This document shows positions 1 through 11,630 of a stretch of 64,000 nt of DNA, one piece after another. Location of the stretch: NCBI GenBank assembly GCA_902651635.1, contig CACRSC010000007.1, positions 451,868 to 515,867 of the forward strand, written 5' to 3'. Below the pieces are notes generated by a model, which worked only from the letters and a program-made list of their open reading frames with translations, made no database searches and was not told where the DNA came from. The position numbers and the translations under genes are program-made. Source of the DNA: Mastigamoeba balamuthi (taxonomy: Eukaryota > Evosea > Mastigamoebida > Mastigamoebidae). The number at the start of each line of letters is the position of its first letter. The stretch's first letter is position 1.

Positions 1-217
1 TGCGGGAGATGTGGTATCTCCATCTCCGTCCGCTCTGTGTTCCCTGAGATAAGACGCCCAGTTATTGACTCGCCTTGTTCCGATTTAACGTCTTGCACTC
101 TTGAACTGAGATCTGCATTGCAAAATGAACATCGGGCGAGTTCCTGCGCCACTGAAATGTGAGGATTCTGAGGGGGTTCAGATCGCTTTTCCACGCCATA
201 AATAAAGCCCTCCTCAT
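1..217. other. Upstream flank of T1, no gene seen
   Basis: No reading frame here resembles any protein I recognise and no RNA gene is apparent. It is the presumed promoter and 5' flank of the first TLDDL-family gene. Confidence 0.5.
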
Positions 218-1262
218 ATGGAATCGCTTCCGCACTCGAGGGTGGACCCGAGCGCCAAGCACACGCTGGACGACCTCGTGTTCGCTGCGTTCCAGGCCCC
301 CGTGCTCAGCCTTTCCGCTCGCGTGCTCTTCCACCACCGCACGTTCACGGCGCTGCTGCTGCTCCGCACTGGGTGGCGAGCAGAGCGCCGCCTCTCGCAG
401 CGCGACGTCTCCACGGCGCTTCTCAGCGCCAGATGCTGCAGGCCAGACACCCTCGCGACTGTGAACTGCACCTCGTGCGGGGGTGTGCTGAGCGTGTCGA
501 AGAACCCCAAGGAGCAGGAGAGACTGCGCAGAGAAGGCGTGCACAACTCCCCTATACCATTTCAGTGCATATATCAACACAATTGACCCCGCGGATGCGT
601 TGCTGGCGCGGGCAGTGCCCAGCGGCATCGAGCTGTACGCCGTGACGGTGCGGCCGCGGTGCACGTCGTCTCGTAAGCACGTGGGCAGCACGATGTTAGT
701 CCTCGCCACGGATCTTGCGCCCGGCTTCGTCGTCGTCTCTGCCCGCTTCGCCATCTACGCGCGGCACGCCGCCAGGCACGTGCGACGCGCTCCCCAGATC
801 GACGAGGTGGACACACGGCTCGCAGCACCGAAATCGCCAGCACGCACGTCGTCGGTCTCGCAGATGGAGGAGTGCTTCGTCGTCGGGTCACTGGCTCCCT
901 CGCCGACCCGCTTCGTGGTCGTGGACCCGGACCTGTGCCTCAGGAAGCCTGGCCCACTGGGAATGGCCGTCACCGTGGTCATCAACTCGGCGATAGGACT
1001 TACGGAGGAGGAGATGGAGCTGATAGCATCGGGGGTAGTGCCGGTGCTGCGGGCCAACGTGCCGGGATACCTAGTGCACAAGTCCAGCGTGCACACGTCA
1101 ATCGTCATCATCGTGCTGGGGTTTCAGTCGCCCCAGGACTTTATCACTGCCCATGGCTTCGCACAGCGGTACTTGTGCAACGAGACACGGAACCCGCTCA
1201 ATCGGAATCTCGTTGGCGACGGGCTAGTACAGCCACTCCTGATCAGCATGAACACGGACTGA
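218..1262 (+). CDS. TLDDL-family protein T1, two exons, possible GC donor
   Basis: Exons 218-536 and 616-1262 give a 321-residue protein. Exon 1 has the family block HTLDDLVFAAFQAPVL, then a basic/hydrophobic helix-like stretch and a C-x2-C pair (CTSCGGVL) near residue 90. Exon 2 opens with SGIELYAV and the block CTSSRKHVGS, followed by an acidic linker and the C-terminal core (VPGYLVHKSS, RNPLNRNLVGDGL). Function unknown. The expected phase-1 exon end is followed by GCGTGC rather than GT; using the GT two bases later would break the frame with exon 2. Either this is a GC-AG intron or the copy is damaged. First of three tandem plus-strand copies. Confidence 0.8.
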
Positions 1263-1591
1263 GAGGCAAGAACCTTCTCGCGTGAGAAGACAGCATGAAT
1301 TGAAGGCGAATATGCACAGCCAATTAGAACACATCTTGGAGGTTAAAGACCTTCGTGATTCAACCCCAGGGTTGGGTTGCTCGAAATAGGATCAACCAAT
1401 CACATTCCTCGACGGCCGCCACACTCCAGGTCGTCCAACGTGTGCTTGGCGCTGCTCAGTGTCTACGCACGGCGGCAGACCCAAAGCTTGAGAGGCTCTT
1501 GCAAAAATGTCCCTGCAACTTGATTCGGGTTGATATTCGGCCTCGGTGCTCTGAGAAAACTGTTACTAAAAAACTCTACCGACTAGTTCAA
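1263..1591. other. Intergenic, with a 28-bp family remnant
   Basis: Positions 1426-1453 read on the minus strand match the exon-1 segment of T1 that encodes AKHTLDDL with two mismatches, then similarity stops on both sides. The rest shows nothing recognisable. Confidence 0.5.
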
Positions 1592-2626
1592 ATGGAAACC
1601 CTGCACTGCCGCGTCCTTCCCGCCGCGACGCACACGCTGGACGACCTGGTGTTCGCGGCCTTCCAGGGCCCCGTGCTGGGCCTCAATGCGCGTGTGCTGC
1701 ACCGCTACCGCTCTTTCACAGCGCTGCTGCTGATGCGTACGCGCTGGCGCACCGAGAGACGCCTCTCGCAGGCCGACGCGGCCACCGCGCTGCTCAAGGC
1801 CAGGTGCCGCGTACCCGGCACGCTCGCCACCGCTGAGTGCCGCCTATGCGGGGGCGTCTTGAACGTCTCCGAGAACGTCGCCGAGCAGGAGAACTTGCGC
1901 AGAGGACGTGCGCACCCGGAAATTGCTTTTCTATCGCACCAATAGTCATTTTAAAACAAGTGACACAATTGACTCTGGCGCCCCCCACTCCCTTATGCGC
2001 CAGTTCCCCATGACATCGAGCTATATGCTGCGACGCTGCGGACACGGTGCACGTCGTCGCGCAAGCACGTGGGCAGCACGATGCTAGTCCTCGCCGCTGA
2101 CCTCGCACCGGGATTCACCGTCGTCTCGGACCGCTTCGCCATCTACGCCAGGCACGCGGCCAGACACGTCGCCGGCGCGAAGCAAGGCGGAGGCGGGGCC
2201 ACAGCGGAGCAGTCGTCGCCGCCGGAAGGCGGCTGGGGTGACTCGCCCGTCGACGAGGCCGCTGTTCTGCAGTCGCTGGCTGTCGGGTCGCCCGTGGGCG
2301 CCGACCTGCGCTCCCTGCGGCCTGCGGGCCTCATAATCGGCGTCAGCATCAACGTGCTCGTCGCGGCGCCCGAGGAGCAGCAGATGTTCACGTGCGCGCT
2401 GGCCTCAATGCTGCGGTCGCACGTGCCCGGGTTCCTTATGCAGAAGGCCAGCATGGGGTGCACCGTCGTCACGCTGGTCGGCGCCTTCTTCTCGCAAGAC
2501 GCCTACAGCGCCGCCATGCTCTGCGGCTGGCAGTTCGTTCGCAACGAGATACGCAACCCCTTAAACAGGAACCTGCTGTCCGAGGGCATCGTGCAGCCCA
2601 TCCTCTCTATCACCAACATGGACTGA
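1592..2626 (+). CDS. TLDDL-family protein T2, two exons
   Basis: Exons 1592-1907 and 2004-2626 (312 residues). Exon 1 is the standard 316 nt ending in phase 1 before GTGCGC; exon 2 follows a CCAG acceptor. The protein has HTLDDLVFAAFQGPVL, CRLCGGVL, CTSSRKHVGS, a Gly/Ser-rich linker (residues about 160-195) and the C-terminal RNPLNRNLLSEGIVQ. The frame is open upstream of 1592, but the ATG at 1592 is the one that aligns with starts in the other copies. Function unknown; no signal peptide or clear membrane span. Confidence 0.85.
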
Positions 2627-2991
2627 GACGAGTTCCCTCCCCCCCCTTTTAACCGCTCTGCAATGCTGGCAATCGTAGCGTGTAGTTTTTTTTCCTATGC
2701 AAACCGTCGGCCAATTCTAGCCAAGGGGGGGGGGGGGGGGCGGACAGAGGAACGGGAGGCAATGCGGCGCTGCTCGAAGGTTTATCATATCGGCGAGCCG
2801 GGACAGAGAGAGTGTGTGTGTGTGTGTGTGCGCGCTGCCACCAGCAGACCCAGGAGAGGGCATCCTGCTGTCCCTCCCCCGCCGAGAGGGCGCAGCAGAT
2901 TCAACTTCCAGCGGATTTCCTGAGAGCTTCCAATAGAGGGCGGGGTGACTGTGCTCACTGCCAGTCACGAAAACTGTTACCTTCCTCTTTC
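2627..2991. repeat. Intergenic low-complexity tract
   Basis: Contains a run of about 17 G (2725-2741) and a GT/TG dinucleotide tract around 2813-2830, otherwise nothing recognisable. The reading frame of T3 is open back through this stretch by chance. Confidence 0.7.
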
Positions 2992-3952
2992 ATGGAGGCC
3001 CTGCACTCACGGGTGGTCCCCTGCACCGCGCACACGCTCGACGACCTGGTGTTCGCTGCGTTCCAGGGCCCCGTGCTGAGCCTCGACGCCCGCGTGCTGC
3101 ACCGCTACCGCACGTTCACAGCGCTGCTGCTGCTGCGCACCCGCTGGCGCACCGACAGGCACCTCTCGCCGGCCGACGTCGCCGCTGCGCTGGTCCACGC
3201 GCGGTGCCGCAGGCCCAGCACGCTCGAGGAGGTGCAGTGCCACACGTGCGGGGGCGTCCTCGACGTCTCCGAGAACAGTGCGGGGCAGGGGAGGCTGAGC
3301 AGACAAGGTGCAGCTTTCCACCGTCTTTCAGTAGCAAAAGCGGAGCCCGTCTCACGCAGGCCCCCCCACAGTCCCCGAGGGAATCGAGCTGTACTCAGCG
3401 ACGGTGCGGACGCGGTGCACGTCGTCGCGCAAGCACGTGGGCTGCACAATGCTCGTCCTCGCCGCCGAGCTCGCTCCGGGCCTCATGGTCGTCTCTGGAC
3501 GCTTCGCCATCTACGCCCGCAACGCCGGCAGACACGCTGCCGTGGCGCATCGCTCTGTGGCTTCCCAGGAGGAAACGCCGAGCGGTTCGCCCGTGGTCGA
3601 GAGCGCGCTGCTGAAGGCGCCGTCGCCGCTGAGCGTGGAGCTGCCAATGGGCGGCCTCTTCATAAGTGTGTACATCACCGCCGTGAGCATCACGCAGGAG
3701 GAGCAGCAGCAGGTGTCGTGCGGGCTGGTGCCCGTGCTGAGGTCCAACGTGCCTGGCTTCCTCATGCAGAAGGCCAGCATGCACCCGAGCGTCGTCGTCA
3801 TCGTCGGGGCGTTCTGCTGGCCGGGCGCGCTGCCGCTGGCCGGCCACTTTGGCAAACTGTTCATCCAGAACGACATTCGGAACCCGCTCAACAGGAACCT
3901 CGTCGCCGAGGGCCTTGTGCAGCCTCTGCTCGCCATTACGAACATTGGATGA
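2992..3952 (+). CDS. TLDDL-family protein T3, two exons
   Basis: Exons 2992-3307 and 3372-3952 (298 residues, among the shortest copies) separated by a 64-nt intron. All family blocks are present: HTLDDLVFAAFQGPVL, CHTCGGVL, CTSSRKHVGC, VPGFLMQKAS and RNPLNRNLVAEGLVQ. The linker between the CTSSRKH block and the C-terminal domain is short (about 30 residues). T1-T3 are a compact head-to-tail trio. Function unknown. Confidence 0.85.
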
Positions 3953-4060
3953 CACCCCGCAGCCGCTCCAGGCCCGAGAGCACGTCGTTTATTTCTCCCA
4001 CGCCGATGAGAGTTCACACTGCTTTGTCATTGCGCTCCTGTACAGCAACCCCCAAATGTC

Positions 4061-7000
4061 TCACAGAGAGTCCTGTATGTTTGCCCCGCCTGCGGTCTGT
4101 GTGGCTCGGCCACGGGTCAACCTGGTGGCAATCTCGTTGAGCCTGTCGAGGTCGCCAGAGACCTGTGCAGGAACGGTTAAGTGACGGTGAGATCCTGCAA
4201 GTGGATACCTCGTCCGCCAGCGTGGTCTCCGCAGACACCCCCAGTGACCCGCTGTTGAGCCACTGCTTCAGCTTGCCCTCGACCGACGCCTCGGCCGTCA
4301 TGGCCATGTGTAGACGCTTGAGGTGCATGTAGTACTTGGTGTGCATCTGAACCCCAGAGAGCACCGGGCCCCGTGCCCACGGCGACAGGAGGTCCCTCGG
4401 GCGCAGGAACTGCGGACAGAACAAAGTGGACCCCGCTGAGCAGCAGAGCCCCGCCAGACGTGCAGCGGCTGCGTAGCCGGCCTTGGCCAGCGCCGAGAAG
4501 AGGAGCAGCACGAGGTTCAGCGGAGGCGGGACTGGCGGAGTGACGGCGAACTCCTCGACGACGCCGACGAACGAGACCTTGTGCTCCTCCGCGCTCTCGC
4601 TCGTGACGTTGGAGTAAGTTGTGTTCATGACGGCGATCAGCAGGTTGATCAACACTGCGCAGCGATCAGACAAAAGAGTTGTCGGGGAGACTGTTAGTCA
4701 TTGCAGGGCAGCAGAGGAGGGGCCACAAACTCACCAATGGTGACGAGGATCATGAAGATGGTCACGATGATCTGCGAGAAGACCCGCCTTCCGGAGGTCA
4801 GCGCGCCCTGGTTCAGGTCCGCATACGAGGTCCCGTCAAAGTAGGGCATGTTCGTCATGCCCCACACGAGGCTCGTGAACACCGTAACGAAGTTCGCGCC
4901 GATCTGCCCCAACACAGACGCCTCGGACGACAGCGCCAGCGACGAGTTCTCCGATAAGGCGGCAGATTGCGCCGGCAACGATGAACTTCCCGCAGCAGCG
5001 GAGCCAGACGACGAGTTAGCCCCGACACTGACGCTGACATAGAGCTTGAGCATCGCCAGCGAGATTGCGACGATGACGGTCATCGCGACAGAGAACCACA
5101 CGAGCACATTGCCGATCATGCTACCAAACGAGACGAGGATGGGCCCCAGGTGGGCGTTTGGGCGGCAGACGTAGAGCCCGTGCATGTACGTCATGAAGAC
5201 GGCGACAGCGAGGATGCACTCGTGAGTCTCCAGCAGGACCCGCTCTCGGTACTCGCCTGGAGTTGTGGATCTGACGGCCAGCTTGATGCCAAGGGCAGCC
5301 ACGTACGCGAGGAGCAGCAGGATGTCGAAGACATTCCAGAAGCTGCGGAAGTAGTCCAGGAACATCGTCGACAACTGATAGACCTCGATTCGGATGAAGC
5401 CAGCGACCCATATGGCGATCAGAATCTCGTTCCATGTGAACCCGCGCTCGCAGCTGACGAGCGACGTGTAGCTAACGAGGGCCGTAAACAGCAGGTACGA
5501 GATGCTGTACATCTGGAACGACGTCTTGGGCGAGAACATGAAGAAGTCCTCCTTGGAAGTGTGCGACTTGTCGGGTCTCGTCACGTGTGCCTGCACAGAG
5601 CGCTTGTCAGTATTCAGTGTGGAGCCGCGAAAAGGAAGCACCAGCACGGGGTGCATTTGCCTCTCTTGCTTGGTCTTCAGGTGCCTACCGATCGCCCCGA
5701 AAGAGAGCCTGTTTGCCAGGAGGATCATCCACGAGATCAACGCAAACACCACCCTCGATGTCAGGAACGTCTCTGGCGATGTGTCGAGGTCGAGGCGGAT
5801 GGGGGACAGCCACTTGCGCATGACTGCCACCTGGACCGAGCGGTGCGAAAGGAACGGGTGGCAGTCGGCGTCTATCGCCAGCGTGATCAGAGGCCTGCGG
5901 CAAGATCACTTTTTTGTTACAGGCGCAAAACGCCACGCACTTTGGGGGTTCGCTGAGGCGGGGACGCGGACACATCACTAGCAGCTCAATAAGTTCGTGG
6001 CTCCCAAGCTTGTCAAGCATGGCCACGCTGGTCTCCTCGAGGGCAGTGATCTGTGTGTCCCACAGCTCGCTAGTGTTGGGCGAAGAGCTCGCCAGCTGTC
6101 GCGCGTGCTCCACCAGCTTAAGAGTCGTGTGCAGTGGCCACCTCGCGTTCCTGATAAGCTCGCTGAAAGCCCCTTGTCAATCACGGAGTGGATTAGGTTG
6201 GTCTTACCCAACGATCGGAGACAGACCACTGCAACCCGCGGAGGAGATCTCCACCTCAAAGACGATGGGCACAGGCATGCTATCGGACGTATGCACCTTG
6301 AGCTCCAGCTCGTGGAAGGCTCGCGGGGTCAGGCTGAGCTCGGCCGTCTCCATGATGGATCTGGTGGGCAGGTTCTTCTCATACTTGCCCTGCTGCTTGA
6401 TTGCGAACTTCTTCCATCTGTGGAAGGCCCCGAATCGATGCTCGCCGTCTCCTGTATCGCACCCCAGCATCAGGACTCCGGCATGCCTCTTCATCTCGTC
6501 CACAATGCTCGGGGTCCCAAGCGAGTTGTTACTCGCGCACCTTCCAGCCTCTGTCAGCAATGAGACATGGGAGACGAGAGATGCGAGAGTTCACCTAAGG
6601 CACATGCAGAAGCTCGCACGCAAGTCGTGCAGGAAGACGAGCAGCCTGTCAGGCCTCCTGGGAGGGTCGTGGTACTCGCCGCAGACGTTGCAGCGGAAGG
6701 GCTTGCGTGTGTGCTCGAGCGAGAGGTCGAGCGTGTACCCGGGCAGCGTCTCCGAGAGCACTCCGGCGCTGCTGGCGACTGTACGCTGGTTCTGGAGCCA
6801 CCGAGCGCACTCGATGCACAGCGCCAACCTGCAGCGCGGATTGGGGCACACGACGACCTCGTCGCCCTCGCTTGTGGGCAGAGACACTGGTACCTCGTCA
6901 TCCTCTGCGAGGTCCTCGTACTGGCCGATGGCAGTCCGCCTGCTGTTGCGGCAGAGCAGGCAGCGGAAGTCGAAGAACAGCTTGAGGCCTGCCAGGCGTG

Positions 7001-7679
7001 CGGTGACCACCTGCTTCTCGTGCTTGACGCACCGCATCCCCAGGAACCTCTGGCTGTTGTATGACGTCCGCACCGCCCTCTCGGCCTCCGTCAGGATGCA
7101 GTGTGCGCACACTGACGTCCCCGGGCAGCCCGAGGCGCAGCAGACTCCCCCTTCGCTCTCGCGTTGCTTCCTGCATTTGGAGCATTCCTCGGTGCCACAT
7201 TCGTATGGGCGCATGTGATGGCTCTGCTCTCGAGGGCAGTTGCATCGCTCAGCGGCCTCCACCAAGGCCGACTTCAGCCGCTCGATCGCGGGGGCGAGCT
7301 CAGCCTCGACCTTCTGAGAATAGCACGTCTCGCAGATAAAGTACAGACAGCGCTCGCACGCGAACGAGACCCCGGAGGCGTAGCTGTGGTGGCCTGTCAA
7401 AAGGGCTGTGCGAGATGGAGGAACCTACAAGGCGGCACAGTTGTCGCAGGTGCGGGTGGTCGACACAGGGGTGCGGACGAGGGTGTGCCCGTGCGAGCAC
7501 ACCACCTCGGCATCGGCCACCACATCTGCTGCGCTCAGTGTCAGTGATGGGTGCGCGAAGGCTAACCGAACCTGAGCCGAGTAACGGGTGTATTCGGGCC
7601 TTGGACATGTGGCTGATACGCGCCAAGACTTCTTATTGGTCCCCAAATAGTGTTCCGAGTCCAAAAATAGCCCGCCCAA
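4061..7679 (-). CDS. TRP-like cation channel with Cys-rich N-terminal half
   Basis: Exons (high to low) 7679-7429, 7383-6595, 6540-6208, 6162-5941, 5894-4735, 4654-4209, 4162-4061 sum to 3303 nt, 1100 residues; introns are 45-80 nt. The first third carries repeated Cys/His pairs (CSHGHTLV, CDNC, CERC, CETC, CVKH, CLLC, CNVC) like zinc-binding treble-clef/C1-type modules. From about residue 570 there are six hydrophobic spans; YFRSFWNVFDI, LGPILVSFGSMI and the post-S6 LINLLIAVMN match the TRP (TRPC-type) channel pattern. A short coiled tail ends at 4061. Predicted membrane cation channel. The start is uncertain: the Met at 7679 precedes a stretch without other Met, and an upstream exon is possible. 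Divergent from its paralogue at 7721. Confidence 0.85.
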
Positions 7680-7720
7680 TCAGCATTCAGCGAGCCGAGA
7701 AAAGAAACAACAGGGCAACC
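7635..7720. promoter_or_regulatory. Presumed shared promoter of the divergent TRP-like genes
   Basis: The short gap between the two head-to-head channel genes has CCAAT on the plus strand (7676-7680) and on the minus strand (7635-7639). If the minus gene truly starts at 7679 the second motif lies in its first exon, so its start may be further in or spliced. Inference from position and motif only. Confidence 0.35.
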
Positions 7721-10700
7721 ATGAAGGGGCCAGGTGAGGCTGAGGCCGCTGCTGAGATCGAGCTGGCGGACTCCGAGCTCGGCGACAACGCGGAAGTCCG
7801 GCAACACGCCGGCGATCTTTCGCTCTCTACAGCGTACTCCCTGCAGATACCGCGAGTACTCGAGCCTCGAGGTACGTGCTGGCCTCCTGGCCCTATTACC
7901 TGATCTGAGCGCCTGCTCAGAGGTCCAGGGCGATAGATCTATCGAGGCCCGCAGCGACCCACAACGTATGGCCGACCAGAGTCAATGCACAGCGAGGGCT
8001 GACAGCCTCGTCGCGCAGAGTTTCTACCACTGCAGTGCCCGCGTGGTCACAATTTGGTCGAGCACGTATCGCAACACTCGTCTCGGACACAGTGTGACAT
8101 CTGCTGCAATTTCATGTGCGCCAGAGGAGTGAGCTTTGGCCCCGTGCTCATTGAAGCCGCAGAGGCAAAGAGAAGGTGTATGGCGAGTGTGCGCGATGCA
8201 TGTACGACCTCTGCTTCGATTGCCTAAGCCGCAGGATCGCCGAGGAGATCGGTCCAGTGTTGAACAGCATGACGCAGGAGCGGCTGTCCGACATGATCAC
8301 GACGGGGCGCATCACGTGCCCGACAAACTCGGGCCACATGCTCCAGGTTCGCTCGTGCCCCGAGATTCTCTGCCGCAAGTGCATCGGGGCGGTGGCCATG
8401 CCCGGCGTGCAGTGCTGCGAGTGCCCAGAATACGTGAGATGCGTGCAGTGCATGTACCTGGAGATCGAGGCGCGGAGGAGGACAGCGGCCCACGTCGCGG
8501 AGCACCACTACCGAGGGGTCGCCTGCCCACGGCACAAGTGCCCCGCCTCTGTCGTCGAGCTCTCGCACGAGTTCGAGTTCGACTGCCTTCTCTGCGGCAA
8601 GGCGCTCGGTACCAGCGGGGGCCCGGATGTAGTAGTCCTCTGTCCTGTCCCACGCTGTCCAGTGGTCCTGTGCTCGTCGTGCGCCGACTACGTGGTGTTC
8701 CAGCGCCTGCACGCCAGACAGTTCAACCCCAGCCGCCTGCCAGACTGTACAGTCGACCTGTCTCTCGAGGTAGGCAGGTACGCGTTCTGGTGCTCGGTCT
8801 GCGAGGAGTACTTCACTCCAGACGACGTCTGGGACAGCAGGACTCCCCTTGTCTGGTTCAGCGACCACACGACATGTTTCGCGTGCTGCCTGAAGTGCTC
8901 GCTGGCCAACCTCGAGGGACGCAGTGCGGAGAATACTGGTGGTGCTACTCGTGGAAAGACGCCCTCGGTGGCGGTAGCCGCCCGGCTGGTTCACGGACTG
9001 GGGAACCTGCGCTCCAGGGCAGAGCGGACAGAGTACAAGAGAATGGAGGACTTCGTGATGAAGCAGGAGCTCAAATGGGAGAGAGGTCTGCAGACAGAGT
9101 CCCTCCTGGACGCAACCTGCATCTCCAAGACGCCAGGGGCCTGGCACGAGCTCGAGGAGGTTGTTCACAACTCGGGAGAACTGCCGCCGCCCATAGTCTA
9201 CGAGATTGAGGTCGCTCTCGCGTTCAAGGAGCGGCTGCAGGAACTCGACCCGTTCATCCGGCAGTTCCTCACCATCTGCCAGTGGCCGCTGCATACTGCG
9301 TTGAGGCTCGTGACGCTCTGCAACGCGTACTCTCTGAAGTACGACCAATCCGAGGCTGTGTGGAAGGCGCAGTCGCAGTACCTGCGCGAATGGTCGCTGG
9401 GCATACTCAACAAGCTCGACAAGATGGAGTACATCCGCAACCTCGTTCTGAACCCCCGGCCCTGTGGTATTCCGAGGTGCGTCCTCAGTAGTTTAGGCGA
9501 GTTTCACCCCCTCACTGCTCGCGATGGGCGCAGGTCTCTGCTGCATCTCGCGCTGGAGGCTGGGCACGAGGACTTCCTGGCACACCGCCTGATGCACACT
9601 GTGGTCCTGGAGAAGTGGAACTCTCCGATTAGGACAGACGAGTCGTTCAGCGCCTCGCAGTTCATCCTGGCGCAGTTCGTATTGGTGGTGATCTCCCTTG
9701 CTGTCCGCTTTGCAAACGCGGCCAGCATGAATCGGATCGCCAAGCGACTGCGGACAGTCAGGCAACGCCAGGACCACCCCATTCTGGTACTCAATAGCAC
9801 TCGTCCTCGACTGAGTTGGTGTGCAGTCATTGGTCTTGCTGGAGAAGGAGAAGAGCCTGTGGCACCTCCTCGACACGTTTTCCATATCCCCCAAGATGAC
9901 CTACAAAGTCCATCTGGCATTCTACATCGGGTTCCTCGTGGCTGCCAGCGCAAACACTGCTGTGCGGGCCCAGAGGCAGTTCACGATCCTGCAGGGAACC
10001 ATCTTCTTCTGGGTGATTGGAATGCTCGTTGGCGAGATAACCCAGGTGACACTCGTTTCCCAATCAGAATTGCATTTCTAACCCCATAGCCCACTGTATT
10101 GCGCAGGCACTGCGGAGAGGATCGAGTTACTTCAGAAGTGCGCACTTGTCAGTAGGCCCGAACTGACACCCACGATCCACGATTGCCAGGCACGTGGAAC
10201 CTGTTCGATGCTGCGCACATCGTGCTGTATGTAGCGGCCCTGGTAGTCAAGGCGATTGCTTCCCGGGACACGGGGGACCCGTCGGCGGACAGGCTGCTCG
10301 AGACGTACGACTGCATTCTGTCGTTGGCCATCATCGCGTCGTACACGCGCGGCCTCTACCTGATGCTGCCGTCGCGCCGCGTCGGGATGTTGCTCGTCAG
10401 CTTCGGCCGCATGCTCAGGAACGTCGCCATGTTCCTCGTGTTCGCCATCATGGTCATCTTCGCCTTCACGTTCGCGCTCGCCAAGATCTACAACGTCGTT
10501 GACGCCCAGCGCGACGTGGCCAACAACGCAGGCGACCAGAGGGCCGCCAGCGAGGCCAGCAGCCTCATCCTGTTCGTGAAGATCGTCAAGACGTTCGGCT
10601 TTGGCATCAACAACATGCCGTCGCTCGACCCCTCGTCGTTCATGATCGGCCGCTACATCGTCGCTGTGCTCTTCGTGCTCGCCTTCATGACCGTCACCAC

Positions 10701-11263
10701 CATCGGTCCGTCCTGCCTTGCCTTTGCAGGCCGCTGACTCACCCCGCGCAGTGCTCATCAACCTGCTGATCGCCATCATGAACGACACGTTCAACGCTGT
10801 CGAGGGCGACCTGGCGGACCTGCACAGGGCGACGGTCTCGGACCTGGTGGTCGAGTTCGGGGAGATCTCTCCGGTGCCGCCCCCTCTCAACCTCGTGGTG
10901 CTCGCCCTGCCCTGGGCCATCGCCCTGGTCGTCTGGGCGGGGCGCAGCTTGCCCTCCCCAGGGCCCTGCGGCTGCTCGTGGGCCTTCGGGTGCTTCCATG
11001 AGGCCTCGCCGTGGAGCAGCGGCCAGGGCGGGCAGCGGGGCTCCAACTTCTGCTACAGCGCGTACATGCACACGCGACACTACATGCGCGCCAAGCACCT
11101 CAACAGGGCCCTGCTGGCAGAGTCTGCCGTCATCAGAAAGCTCGGGCCCCTCCTGCGCGAGGAGCCAGCGGAGCACGCGGGCTCTAGGGTCGTCGAGAAG
11201 ATCGGAACTCTCCGTACTGCCCTCGAGACGATGTGCCTCGGAAGCGGTACAAGTTGCGTGTGA
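7721..11263 (+). CDS. TRP-like cation channel, paralogue of the minus-strand neighbour
   Basis: Exons 7721-7855 (uncertain), 8036-8128, 8176-9476, 9534-9786, 9827-10045, 10107-10137, 10190-10705 and 10752-11263 sum to 3060 nt, 1019 residues. Exon borders agree with the minus-strand paralogue, including the intron after PR/PK (9477-9533, a multiple of three) and the one before LINLLIAIMN. The N-terminal half has the same Cys/His series (CPRGHNLV, CDIC, CARC, CFDC, CPRHKC, CLLC, CSVC). Six membrane spans follow, with TWNLFDAAHIVLYVAAL, LLVSFGRMLRNV, a pore-region GFGINNMP and the TRP-type post-S6 segment. The first exon is weak: donors at 7856 (frame-compatible) or 7872 are both possible. Confidence 0.85.
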
Positions 11264-11630
11264 GCGCCTCTTGAGGCTCAGCTGAGATGCCGGCAGACGC
11301 CGCTCTTCCGGAAACGGGTAGCCGATTTGCATTACACAATGAACTGCGGTGCGCGAGAAGAGAAAAAGACCTTATCTCGGTATTGTGTAGGGTCTAATTC
11401 CGTCACCAACAGGTATTACGGATTTCATACATGTGCCCAAGACGCTCGACAGCGAGGTGAGGGCGGCTGGCGTAGAGCGCTCCCTCGGTGTCCTGCCCGC
11501 ATTGGCAAGAGAAAACCCGAGCGATCTAACTTGATTTTCCTCTGGCTTCGGTTTCTACAGGTTTTGACGCTGCCAGCAGTGCACCCAACTGCATCTCAGG
11601 CTCACACTGCAAAGCACACCCAGTTGCCTG
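11264..11630. other. Intergenic, nothing recognised
   Basis: Separates the plus-strand channel gene from T4. No coding or RNA feature seen; it contains the presumed T4 promoter. Confidence 0.5.

Noticed and set aside
2812-4140. A continuous 442-codon plus-strand frame through T3
   Set aside because: Only its first part (from 2992) matches family exon 1; beyond 3307 it reads the intron and then exon 2 in the wrong frame.
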